Assembly: GCF_003710985.1 (NCBI RefSeq)
Contig: NZ_RHHT01000016.1
Coordinates: 1-44,743 of the forward strand
DNA length: 44,743 bases
Source of the DNA: Brevibacillus panacihumi
GTDB lineage: Bacteria; Bacillota; Bacilli; Brevibacillales; Brevibacillaceae
Direction of reading: 5' to 3'
Below are positions 1 through 7,566 of the stretch, in pieces. The translations under genes were made by a program, and so were the position numbers. The notes beneath the pieces were generated by a model. That model did no database searches, was not told where the DNA came from, and saw only the letters and a list, made by a program, of their open reading frames with translations. The first letter of the stretch is position 1. Each line of letters opens with the position of its first letter.

Positions 1-1
1 C

Positions 2-124
2 AAGGTGGTTGAAGTAGGGAAGAAGGAAGAATCATATGAAAATGCGAGAATAAGGGAGAAAGACTCTAATTTTGAGGGGTTAAACCGGTATAGTGAAAGT
101 AGACCGAAACGAGGGGAGGGGTAG
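2..124 (+). CDS. C-terminal tail of a gene entering from the left edge (partial)
   Basis: An open frame enters at base 2 and runs 40 codons to a TAG at 122-124, three bases before the next start. The encoded tail is very hydrophilic, rich in Lys, Glu and Arg, ending in RPKRGEG. It contains the ribosome site of the next gene, the usual arrangement at an operon junction. With no conserved domain in view the family cannot be named. A chance open frame of this length is possible, so support is only moderate. Confidence 0.4.
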   Translation, partial: KVVEVGKKEESYENARIREKDSNFEGLNRYSESRPKRGEG

Positions 125-127
125 CCG

Positions 128-502
128 ATGGCAAGAGAACTCCAATTTGATGATGAAGGTGTCATTTTAACATTAACGGGAGCGACCGGATTCTTCGCTT
201 TAAAATTCAATCTGAAAATGCCCTACAGTACAATAAAAAGTGTATATGTCGATTATTTTGACGCTCCGCGATGGATGCTCAGGATGCCTGGAACTTCCAT
301 TCCTGCGCTACATATTTTCGAAGGGAGCTTCAAATACGCGGATGAATGGTACTTTCTTTCTTACGAGAGCAGAGTCCCCCTTTTAAACATCGAGCTAGAA
401 GGACATGAGAAATATAAGTATGTGATTTTTGAGATCAATGATCCTACCGGCGTTGCAGCCGATATTCGAAGACGCTTGGCAAAACATTCTACTAACGGGT
501 AA
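128..502 (+). CDS. Hypothetical PH-like domain protein
   Basis: A 124-residue soluble protein with no signal peptide or membrane segment. It starts at ATG after a GAGGGGAGGGG ribosome site. The pattern of short beta strands followed by a C-terminal helix (about residues 105-120, DPTGVAADIRRRL), together with a central MRMPGTSIPALH loop, resembles small bacterial PH-like proteins in which a beta sandwich is capped by one helix. The ligand and role of this family are not established. It follows directly on an upstream partial frame, so it may be the last gene of an operon; a strong hairpin terminator follows. The family assignment is inferred from the sequence pattern. Confidence 0.7.
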   Translation: MARELQFDDEGVILTLTGATGFFALKFNLKMPYSTIKSVYVDYFDAPRWMLRMPGTSIPALHIFEGSFKYADEWYFLSYESRVPLLNIELEGHEKYKYVIFEINDPTGVAADIRRRLAKHSTNG

Positions 503-523
503 CGTTAGTTGGCGAACAAATGA

Positions 524-577
524 TATAGCGGCGGTCTAAGACTTTCCTTTCCGGGTCTTACACCACCGCTATTTTTT
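524..577 (+). terminator. Intrinsic terminator after the PH-like gene
   Basis: A long near-perfect stem (AGCGGCGGT...ACCACCGCT, extended by TAAGAC/GTCTTA) is followed by ATTTTTTATA on the plus strand. It lies between convergent genes and could also slow transcription from the minus-strand gene, although that side lacks a U-run. A shorter hairpin (ACTAACG/CGTTAGT, 491-509) holds the stop codon in its loop. Confidence 0.85.
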
Positions 578-585
578 ATACAGCA

Positions 586-1707
586 CTAGACGCAAACATG
601 TTTTTCATCCGACACTTGCTGGTCATTCTGAAGCAGATGAGCCGCGTATTCCAGCGGTCTGCGCACGGCTTCAAGATACCGTCGCCACTGTCCCAGCTGG
701 CGAAAAATGTCGCGGCCAGGCTTGGGATTCATCTCAATCAGCCAGACATTTCCCTTCACATCAATGCCTATGTCCATACCGAATTCCATCATCTGGCCGA
801 AGTGCTGCTCGATCCTCGATACCGCATGCAGCGCCAGATCCTTGCACTCGCCGATGATCTGCCGCGTCATCTCGTAGCCAAAATGCTCCGTGAGAAAACG
901 CGCCGCTGGGACCGCCCTCCCTCCGCTGTGCAAATTGGAGGTGGAGGATCGCTTTGCTCCCAACCGGATCGCCATCCCAGTCAATTTCCAGGTTCCCGTC
1001 CCGTCCTTCTGGGCGAGCAGCCGCGCATCTACGGTTCGTCCCGGCACCAGGGAAAGCTCCAAGCCCTGCTGCAGAAAAAACTGCTCGTTTCCCTGCTTCT
1101 CCTGCTTCATCCACATCTGGAGCCGTTGATGCAAAACCTCGAGGCTGGCGATTCTTTCGGATATCTTCTTTTTTTGCTTGGTCTGCCCTTGCAGATGAAA
1201 GCCATCTGGCGTTCTTACGACCCGCAGGATGCTTCGGCCACCTGTGCCATTGGTTGGTTTGACATAGACGACCCGATGCTCCTGCAATAAAAGCGACAAT
1301 GCTTCTCGGGAATACTCCAGCGTCTGCGGCAGCCATTTTCTCAGAATGGGATCTTGCTCCAACACACGGTGAACGGAGAATTTATTGGCGAAGCGGCTGT
1401 TCGCGTAACGAAACAGCTGTTGTCGGCGAAAGGGCAGATACCCGGCATGCTTGGGAACCGGGTAGTAGCGATAACGGTCGATGACAATATCCGGCCAAGC
1501 GTACCAGTTGCTTTTCCAGCCTGTCTGAGTTGGCGTATACCCTCTTATTTTTCTCGCAGTGAGATCGACATCTTGTGGACTAAAGAGGAAGACTTCCAGA
1601 TTCATTTTCTCCCCCTCTCTGACCATCAGACGCAAAATGCCAGGCTCGATAAAGCCCTTCTCTCCTCTGTAGGTAAGGACCCCGATCCTTTTTTTCACTG
1701 ACAGCAA
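586..1707 (-). CDS. YheC/YheD-family spore coat-associated ATP-grasp protein
   Basis: An ATP-grasp protein of the YheC/YheD family, associated in Bacillus with the endospore coat; the reaction and substrate are unknown. ATP-grasp features are visible: VYVKPTNGTGGRSI (nucleotide-binding lysine and glycine loop), ARLLAQKDGTGTWKLTG, SNLHSGGRAVP, and near the C-terminus the metal-binding DIGIDVKGNVWLIEMNPKPG. The N-terminal region carries a second typical motif, WPDIVIDRYRYYP. An ATG at 1794 gives a longer frame, but the first 29 residues look non-coding. AAAGG sits about 6 bases before a TTG at 1707, which I chose; GTG at 1698 is the alternative. The cytoplasmic location is inferred from the lack of a signal peptide. 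Confidence 0.87.
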   Translation of the reverse strand: MLSVKKRIGVLTYRGEKGFIEPGILRLMVREGEKMNLEVFLFSPQDVDLTARKIRGYTPTQTGWKSNWYAWPDIVIDRYRYYPVPKHAGYLPFRRQQLFRYANSRFANKFSVHRVLEQDPILRKWLPQTLEYSREALSLLLQEHRVVYVKPTNGTGGRSILRVVRTPDGFHLQGQTKQKKKISERIASLEVLHQRLQMWMKQEKQGNEQFFLQQGLELSLVPGRTVDARLLAQKDGTGTWKLTGMAIRLGAKRSSTSNLHSGGRAVPAARFLTEHFGYEMTRQIIGECKDLALHAVSRIEQHFGQMMEFGMDIGIDVKGNVWLIEMNPKPGRDIFRQLGQWRRYLEAVRRPLEYAAHLLQNDQQVSDEKHVCV

Positions 1708-1823
1708 CACCCGCCTTTCTTCTTCACTTCCGCCCTCATCCCCTTGACAGTTTATGCTGAAAATGAAAAAAGCGCCTTTGCCTGTACTAGGCATTAGCGC
1801 ATCTTTGGACTCCTCGTCTACAT

Positions 1824-3017
1824 TTAGGACGAATGTTTTTCCAAATAGAGCAAGGCTGTACGCCCCAACAATTCCCCTGCGACCAGCATGGCGTCCTCGT
1901 CGATGTCAAAGCGTGGATGGTGATGCGGGAAATTGGCAAGCTTTTCGGGATTGCCTGCTCCTACAAATAGAAAGGCTCCGGGTACTTTGCCCAGATAGTA
2001 GGAAAAGTCTTCCCCGCCCATCAGCGGTTTCATCGGTTTGACGCGCTCCGCACCAAACGCAGACAAGGCAGCCTCGCGAGCCACCTGCGCTTCCTTCTCG
2101 CTGTTGATGACCGCAGGATAATCGCGAATATAGTTCACCTTCGCGGAGGCTCCCATCATCGCTGCAGTTCCCTGGGCGATCTCGGTCAAGCGCTCCTGCG
2201 CCCGATCCCGCACTTCAGGCAAAAACGTGCGGACCGTTCCCGTGAGGCGGCAGCTGTCTGCAATCACGTTGTTGTTGTCACCGCCGTGGAAGGTTCCGAC
2301 CGTTACGACGACACTCTCCATCGGGCTTACATTGCGGCTGGCGATGGTTTGCAGGGCCCCGACGATCTGCGACCCGACGACAATCGAGTCGATCGTTTCT
2401 TCTGGTACAGCACCGTGTCCCCCGCGCCCTTTGACCTCGATTACGAAATCATCGATGCTCGCCATGATCGGACCGTGGCTGATGAACACCTCGCCTACCG
2501 GCAGCATCGACCACAGGTGAACGCCAAAGATCGCATCAACCCCGTCCATGGCTCCATCCCGAATCATCTGGCTGGCACCGCCTGGCGATTCCTCCTCGGC
2601 ATGCTGGAAGACAAAACGGATCTCCCCTGCGAACTTATCGCGATGCTTGGCAAGAACACTGGCAAGGCCGAGCAATTGGGACGTATGCGCGTCATGTCCG
2701 CAAGCGTGCATGACCCCGGGCACAGTCGACTTGTACGGCACTTCCTTTTGATCCTGAATCGGCAGGGCGTCAAAATCCGCTCGCAGCGCTACAACAGCTC
2801 CGGGACGGACGCCTTTCAGCACACCGATTACACCGCGGCCGCCCACACCTGTACGAACCTCGTCCAGCTCCAGCTCTCTAAGAATTTCAGCGATCATGGC
2901 TGGCGTTTTCTCTTCCTGAAAAGAAAGCTCCGGATTCTGGTGCAGATGGCGGCGCCAGCGGATGATTTGCGGTTCCAACTCTTTTAATTCTTCAGTAAGT
3001 TGTTCATGCAAGGACAT
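1824..3017 (-). CDS. M20-family amidohydrolase (N-acyl-amino acid / hippurate hydrolase type)
   Basis: A 397-residue metal-dependent amidohydrolase that probably removes acyl groups from N-acylated amino acids. Family motifs in order: RRHLHQNPELSFQE near residue 22; the first metal site ALRADFDALPI; VMHACGHDAHTS (Cys106 and His108 as ligands); FQHAEEESPGGA (catalytic and ligand Glu near 141-142); VHLWSMLPVGE; and the C-terminal metal site PLMGGEDFSYY. Length is normal for the family. It starts at ATG after GAGGAAGGGAA. The neighbours do not identify the substrate. Bacillus has many paralogues (YxeP, AmhX and YhaA types), so the exact acyl donor cannot be told. Confidence 0.9.
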   Translation of the reverse strand: MSLHEQLTEELKELEPQIIRWRRHLHQNPELSFQEEKTPAMIAEILRELELDEVRTGVGGRGVIGVLKGVRPGAVVALRADFDALPIQDQKEVPYKSTVPGVMHACGHDAHTSQLLGLASVLAKHRDKFAGEIRFVFQHAEEESPGGASQMIRDGAMDGVDAIFGVHLWSMLPVGEVFISHGPIMASIDDFVIEVKGRGGHGAVPEETIDSIVVGSQIVGALQTIASRNVSPMESVVVTVGTFHGGDNNNVIADSCRLTGTVRTFLPEVRDRAQERLTEIAQGTAAMMGASAKVNYIRDYPAVINSEKEAQVAREAALSAFGAERVKPMKPLMGGEDFSYYLGKVPGAFLFVGAGNPEKLANFPHHHPRFDIDEDAMLVAGELLGRTALLYLEKHSS

Positions 3018-3096
3018 GTTGATTCCCTTCCTCCCCTAACGATCCTGATTCTTTTCTCTCATCATAGCAGAAAATCAGCAGGATCAGGATGGAAGA

Positions 3097-4095
3097 TTAG
3101 ACAAGAGGATAAATCTGCTGCTTTCTCCGTTCAAAGACCGAAATCGAGGCAAAGCCCGCCCGTTTGAGAGATTTGTATGCTTCCTCGGAGGATTTCCCCA
3201 CTTCGTCCGGATAAATAGCGCCAGACGAAGGCGTGACAGCTACCTCATGCTGGGCCAGAATCTCCAACAGACGGTAGCCGGGACTCATTTCTCGAAAAGG
3301 AGCGAGGCTACGGTGCCCCGAGGTATTGATCTCTGTCGCCACCTGATAGCGCTTGAGGGAGCGGGCTACCCGCTGGTAGGAAGACAGCAGGGAGGCCTCC
3401 TCCGGCCGATACCCGCATGCTTTTACGCCGTCCAGATGAGCGATCAGGTCAAATAATCCGCTTCCCGCAGCCAATTCGACCAGATCGAAATAGCGGCTGT
3501 ACAAACTCTCCAGGGGCATGCGCCTGATATAGTCCCTAGTTTCCGGCAAATGAACAGCCATCCCCTCTACAAAATGAACGGCACCCATGCAGAAATCCCA
3601 GTCATAAGCGGTCGTGATTTGGCTAAGAGCCTTCTCTTCCCCCGGGAAAAAATCCAGCTCGATCCCGACTCGCAAGGAAATGCCGTCTGCCTCCCAGCGA
3701 TTACGCTGCGCCTCGAGAAAATGGGCATAACGATCCAGCCGTTCGCAGCAGACCTGATCCAGCCATAGCCTCTGTTTTTTTCCCAATTGACCAGAGCTTC
3801 CGCGCAGTTGCCGTTCGTATAGGGATTTGAACTCGACAAAGCGGTATCCATGCTCGACCACCCCGATGATCCGAACTCCGCGCTGTTTTGCCTTTTCCCT
3901 GTAGAGATCCAGCCAGGCGGTCGAATAGGGACCTTCCTGTACCCGCTCCTTCATTTTTTTAACCAACCCGTCCAGCCAGGCGCGATAGCCCGGCCCATCC
4001 CCTGATAACGTGTCAGCCAGTGATCCAGCCGTCTGCTGCAGCCAAGTTAGCGAGTACGGCCCCTCTTCCAAATGCACGTGAAAATCTACCTTCAT
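3097..4095 (-). CDS. PHP-domain phosphoesterase (histidinol-phosphatase-like)
   Basis: A 332-residue PHP-superfamily protein. The trinuclear metal-site motifs are present: FHVHLEE at the N-terminus (residues 4-8), GVVEHGYR, the VGIELDFFPG strand, MGAVHFVEG, IAHLDGVKACG and TEINTSGHRS. This order matches PHP histidinol phosphatases (HisJ/HisK type), which hydrolyse a phosphate ester with Zn, Fe or Mn. No histidine-biosynthesis genes are nearby, so the true substrate may differ. It starts at ATG after a strong GGAGGGG site and lies 78 bases downstream of dfrA on the same strand with no clear terminator between, so it may be transcribed with thyA-dfrA. Confidence 0.82.
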   Translation of the reverse strand: MKVDFHVHLEEGPYSLTWLQQTAGSLADTLSGDGPGYRAWLDGLVKKMKERVQEGPYSTAWLDLYREKAKQRGVRIIGVVEHGYRFVEFKSLYERQLRGSSGQLGKKQRLWLDQVCCERLDRYAHFLEAQRNRWEADGISLRVGIELDFFPGEEKALSQITTAYDWDFCMGAVHFVEGMAVHLPETRDYIRRMPLESLYSRYFDLVELAAGSGLFDLIAHLDGVKACGYRPEEASLLSSYQRVARSLKRYQVATEINTSGHRSLAPFREMSPGYRLLEILAQHEVAVTPSSGAIYPDEVGKSSEEAYKSLKRAGFASISVFERRKQQIYPLV

Positions 4096-4173
4096 CCCGA
4101 TCCCCTCCGCCGGGTAAGTCCCATCTTCTTACTTGTTTGTATGTGGAGGCGATCGGGCATATGTCAAAGCAGG

Positions 4174-4656
4174 TTAGTTCATGTCGTTTTTTCTTTCGAA
4201 TACGTAAAAGGTATGCGGATAGCGGTTCTTCTCGTCCACAATCCCCTCTTGTTTTTCGACCAAGGTATAGGCATCCCGGTCCCACGGCGGAAAAAAGGTG
4301 TCCCCCTGCACATCCAGATCGATTTCGGTAATATAAAGCCGATCTGCGGCATCCAAAAACTGGCGGTAAATCTCTGCGCCTCCGAAAATGATCACATCTC
4401 CGAGCGCCAGAACATCTTCCTTGGAATGAACCACCTCTACACCCGGCATGTGAAAATCGGGATTGCGCGTCAAGACGACATTGCGCCGGTTGGGGAGAGG
4501 TTTCCCGATTCCCTCCATCGTCTTGCGTCCCATCACAATGGTTTTGCCTGTCGTCACTTCCTTGACATGCTTCAAGTCCGCAGGAAGATGCCAGGGCATG
4601 ACTCCATCCTTGCCGATCACCTGGTTGTTCGCGTAGGCGACGATCAGGCTAATCAT
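4174..4656 (-). CDS. dfrA: Dihydrofolate reductase
   Basis: A 160-residue DHFR that reduces dihydrofolate to tetrahydrofolate with NADPH and so recycles the folate consumed by ThyA. Visible signatures: [25 protein letters not shown] (active-site loop with the PW pair and the catalytic acidic residue of LPADL), [15 protein letters not shown] (NADPH-binding), [10 protein letters not shown] and [10 protein letters not shown] (GG motif). Its ATG overlaps the thyA stop codon as ATGA, so translation is probably coupled. Length and motifs are complete, and nothing suggests a resistant variant. Confidence 0.96.
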   Translation of the reverse strand: MISLIVAYANNQVIGKDGVMPWHLPADLKHVKEVTTGKTIVMGRKTMEGIGKPLPNRRNVVLTRNPDFHMPGVEVVHSKEDVLALGDVIIFGGAEIYRQFLDAADRLYITEIDLDVQGDTFFPPWDRDAYTLVEKQEGIVDEKNRYPHTFYVFERKNDMN

Positions 4657-5447
4657 ACCGCGACCTCTCCTTTGATATGGGGGTGTGCCTCGTAGCCGAC
4701 GATTTCGATGTCTTCAAACGTAAAATCAAAAATAGAGGTAACTTCGGGATTTAGCACCAGCTTGGGCAGCGGTTTCGGCTCACGGCTCAATTGCAGCTTG
4801 ACCTGCTCGACGTGATTGAGGTAGAGATGAGCGTCTCCCAAGGTATGGACAAACTCTCCGGGCTCCAGTCCCGTGACATGAGCCATCATCTGCGTCAGCA
4901 GCGCGTAGCTGGCGATGTTGAACGGCACCCCTAAAAACGTATCCGCACTTCTCTGATACAGCTGGCAGGAAAGCTTGCCTTTGGCGACGTAAAACTGGAA
5001 CAACAGGTGACATGGCGGCAAAGCCATCTCGTCCAGTTCCGCCGGATTCCAGGCGCTCACGATGAGACGGCGCGAATCGGGATTTTTTTTGATTTCATCC
5101 ACGACCCACTGAATCTGGTCCACGGTCTTCCCGTCACGTCCGGCAAAGGAACGCCATTGCTTGCCGTATACGGGTCCCAGGTCGCCGTTTTCATCCGCCC
5201 ACTCGTTCCAGATGCGAACCCCGTTCTCCTGCAAATAGCGAATATTGGTATCCCCGGAAAGGAACCACAAAAGCTCGTGAATGATCGATTTCGTATGTAG
5301 TTTCTTGGTCGTGACCAACGGAAAGCCCTCACTCAAGTCAAAGCGCATCTGATGGCCGAAAACACTGATCGTCCCGGTCCCGGTCCGATCTTCTTTGGTG
5401 ACACCCTCGTTCAAAATGCGCTGGCACAGATCCAGATATTGTTTCAT
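4653..5447 (-). CDS. thyA: Thymidylate synthase
   Basis: A 264-residue ThyA that methylates dUMP to dTMP using methylene-tetrahydrofolate, leaving dihydrofolate for the overlapping dfrA gene. Motifs: [19 protein letters not shown] (phosphate-binding arginine), the LWFLSGDTN segment, the catalytic cysteine in [32 protein letters not shown] (dUMP and folate binding) and DAHLYLNH. An upstream in-frame codon would add 20 residues, but GGAAGGAG lies just before the chosen ATG (MKQYLDLC), which is the family's normal N-terminus. Length is that of the E. coli enzyme. This is the classical folate-dependent type, not ThyX. Confidence 0.97.
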   Translation of the reverse strand: MKQYLDLCQRILNEGVTKEDRTGTGTISVFGHQMRFDLSEGFPLVTTKKLHTKSIIHELLWFLSGDTNIRYLQENGVRIWNEWADENGDLGPVYGKQWRSFAGRDGKTVDQIQWVVDEIKKNPDSRRLIVSAWNPAELDEMALPPCHLLFQFYVAKGKLSCQLYQRSADTFLGVPFNIASYALLTQMMAHVTGLEPGEFVHTLGDAHLYLNHVEQVKLQLSREPKPLPKLVLNPEVTSIFDFTFEDIEIVGYEAHPHIKGEVAV

Positions 5448-5503
5448 TTCCCTACACTCCTTCCAATACTCAATAGTAAACCATAATAGGCCGTGCCTGC
5501 CAG

Positions 5504-5548
5504 CCAAAAAAACGCCGTCCGCTCCTTTGCTCAGGAGCGACGGCGTTA
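5504..5548 (-). terminator. Terminator of the cold-shock gene
   Basis: Arms AACGCCGTC...GACGGCGTT (plus-strand view 5511-5547) with an inner GCTCCT/AGGAGC stem are followed on the minus strand by a run of seven T. It separates csp from thyA. Confidence 0.88.
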
Positions 5549-5561
5549 TTCCATTTGTCGT

Positions 5562-5777
5562 CTACGTATTGTTCACAGCCGTACGCGAAACATTGGACGC
5601 TTGCTGGCCGCGCTGGCCATTGACGATTTCAAAGGTGACCAGCTCCCCTTCTTCCAAGTTGCGGTAGCCAGATCCGTTGATGGCCGAATAGTGAACGAAT
5701 ACGTCTGGCCCTCCGTCCCGTTCGATAAAGCCGTATCCCTTTTCCTTGCTGAACCATTTTACTTTCCCCTGAATCAT
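5562..5777 (-). CDS. CspA-family cold-shock protein
   Basis: A 71-residue single cold-shock domain that binds single-stranded RNA and DNA as an RNA chaperone. RNP1 is KGYGFIE (residues 13-19) and RNP2 is DVFVHYSAI (about 25-33). Unlike typical Bacillus CspB (67 residues) the end is slightly longer, with [15 protein letters not shown]. Strong ribosome site AGGGAGGAAATGC before ATG. A monocistronic unit, closed by its own hairpin terminator. A 5' leader of cold-shock type is possible but was not resolved. Confidence 0.95.
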   Translation of the reverse strand: MIQGKVKWFSKEKGYGFIERDGGPDVFVHYSAINGSGYRNLEEGELVTFEIVNGQRGQQASNVSRTAVNNT

Positions 5778-5870
5778 TGCATTTCCTCCCTGTACAAAGT
5801 GAAGCTCTACGCTTACCTTATCCTATGCGGATGAGAGGGATGTGGAGATAGCGTTATGAAAATAATCGGG

Positions 5871-6057
5871 TTACTGGCTGGCCACGGGAAGGGCTGCCGG
5901 CAATAACACGGTGACACTGGTCCCTTCGCCCGGCCTCTTCCCCGTCAGCAGCCGCCAGTATCTGATATCCTTTCTTTTTCAGGTAAAAACGAAGCAGTTC
6001 GCGAATATGCGTATCTTCATCCGCGACCAGAATCGTCCCTTTGGCAATAATAGTCAA
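5871..6057 (-). pseudogene. Deletion scar joining a response-regulator start to a histidine-kinase end
   Basis: Reading on the minus strand from a TTG at 6057, about 40 codons encode a typical receiver-domain N-terminus: GTILVADEDTHIRELLRFYL (acidic DED pocket) then KKKGYQILAAADGEEA. At about 5935 the homology stops. In another frame the next bases read GEGTSVTVLLPAALPVASQ and a TAA at 5871-5873, the usual last beta strands of a sensor kinase ATPase domain. So the regulator's C-terminal half and nearly all of the kinase are missing, apparently by one internal deletion. Both ends are in the normal regulator-then-kinase order. No functional product is expected. Confidence 0.72.
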
Positions 6058-6100
6058 CCTTGATTTAAGCTTTATAAACGAATTATTTAAATGATTCAAA

Positions 6101-6129
6101 TTTACAAAACAATTAAACAAATTTACACT
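6101..6129 (+). promoter_or_regulatory. Candidate sigma-A promoter of the MFS gene
   Basis: TTTACA (6101-6106), 17 bases, TACACT (6124-6129) in very AT-rich DNA, about 35 bases before the start codon. Confidence 0.55.
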
Positions 6130-6163
6130 ATGGTCAACGGATTATTTTAGGGATGGTGTGACA

Positions 6164-7393
6164 ATGGGTACAAAATCTGCATGTAACTGGATGACTCTTT
6201 GGGCGTCGATTTTATTCGTCGTGATCCTCGGTTTTTCCAGGCTCTCCTACGGCATGTTTTTGCCTGGGATACAGAGGGAGCTCGGTGGGAGCTACGGTCA
6301 ATTGGGCATGTTAAACACGGTCAATTTTATCGGATATTTGGTGGGGACCTTATGTCTGCCTCCTCTGATCGCTCGGTTACCGGACCGCAAGCATGTGATC
6401 AATCGACTGACGTGTTTGTTGCTTGCAATCGCTATGATTGGCTCGGCATTTAGTGAAACTTTCATCCAGCTCGGTCTATGGAGATTCTCAATCGGCCTCC
6501 TATCTGCCTTCGCCACGGTGTTAGTCCTGTCCATTGCAATGGATGCCATACGACCGGCGGAACGGGGAGTAGCATCGGGTCTTATCTGGCTGGGCGGGTC
6601 GGCCGGCATTCTTTTGACGGGTTTATTCGCCCCCTTTACCATTGATCCTTCTCACTTGCAGGGATGGCGATATGCATGGGTGGCCATGGGCGTTTTCGGC
6701 TTGATCGCAGCGTTCGGCTTCGAGCTCGTCACCAAAAAACAGGGACCTGCAAAAATACCCCAGACGGAATCGAAGCCACCAGACCAAGGAAGCGTGAATG
6801 TGTACCGTCTCTTGCTGAACCCCAAAGAGTTCTTGTTCTTAATCGCTTCTTATTTCTTCTTCGGCTGGGGATACATCATCTATTTCACGTATTTGATTCC
6901 CTATCTTGTGAGCAAAGGCATTCCGTCTCTCTATGCCGGGTTGATCTGGTCCGGAATCGGTTTTGCGGGTTTGTTTAACGGATGGATCGGAGGCAAAGCT
7001 ATCGATCGATGGCCGAGCGGATATACGCTTGCGGCGGGATTAATCCTGGGGACGATCGGTGTGAGCGGCGTCATTACGGATCATCTGTTTTTTACGGCAT
7101 GGGGTGCTGTCACGGTTGGATTGGTTTCCTTTCTTACACCGCCACTCATGACGACCGCGCTTCTCCGGCGCCATGTCCCTCACAGCGCTTACGCGGCATG
7201 CCTTAGCATAGCCACTGCCTTTTTTGCCTTAGGGCAGATTATAGGTCCCATCGTTGGTGCCGTGATGGTCGAATGGTACGGCTTGCAATTCGGTGTTGCA
7301 TCCAGCGCACTCTTCTTGGCGATAGCCGCCGCGTTGGCTGGTTTGTATGGACAGCAACAACGAAAACAAGAGGTCCGCGATTTGCCATTATGA
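6164..7393 (+). CDS. MFS transporter, YbfB/YjiJ type
   Basis: A twelve-helix major facilitator permease of 409 residues. The N-terminal pattern SRLSYGMFLPGIQRELGGSYGQLGMLNTVNFIGYLVGTL is the hallmark of the YbfB/YjiJ group, whose substrates are not known. A charged cytoplasmic loop (about residues 190-215, KKQGPAK...ESKPPDQGS) separates two six-helix halves. GTG at 6158 is possible, but the ATG at 6164 has AGGGATGG at better spacing. It has its own promoter and is divergent from the deleted two-component gene, which might once have regulated it; that link is inference only. Confidence 0.88.
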   Translation: MGTKSACNWMTLWASILFVVILGFSRLSYGMFLPGIQRELGGSYGQLGMLNTVNFIGYLVGTLCLPPLIARLPDRKHVINRLTCLLLAIAMIGSAFSETFIQLGLWRFSIGLLSAFATVLVLSIAMDAIRPAERGVASGLIWLGGSAGILLTGLFAPFTIDPSHLQGWRYAWVAMGVFGLIAAFGFELVTKKQGPAKIPQTESKPPDQGSVNVYRLLLNPKEFLFLIASYFFFGWGYIIYFTYLIPYLVSKGIPSLYAGLIWSGIGFAGLFNGWIGGKAIDRWPSGYTLAAGLILGTIGVSGVITDHLFFTAWGAVTVGLVSFLTPPLMTTALLRRHVPHSAYAACLSIATAFFALGQIIGPIVGAVMVEWYGLQFGVASSALFLAIAAALAGLYGQQQRKQEVRDLPL

Positions 7394-7520
7394 CGAAAGC
7401 TTGTACGTTACCGTTACAGATTTGATTGCCGAATGGAAAAACGATCCTGCCAAGGAAGTTGGGCGAAGTTGGGAGTGACGCCACCTCTTTGATTGTGTGT
7501 GCGTCATCCCTGGGTGCACC

Positions 7521-7551
7521 AAAAAAGCACGGGGGTTTCGTCCCCCGCGCT
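7521..7551 (-). terminator. Terminator of the dynamin operon
   Basis: Stem AGCGCGGGGG...CCCCCGTGCT (minus view, one mismatch) followed by TTTTTT, 15 bases after the stop codon of the second dynamin gene. Confidence 0.88.
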
Positions 7552-7566
7552 TTCCTATATACCCAA

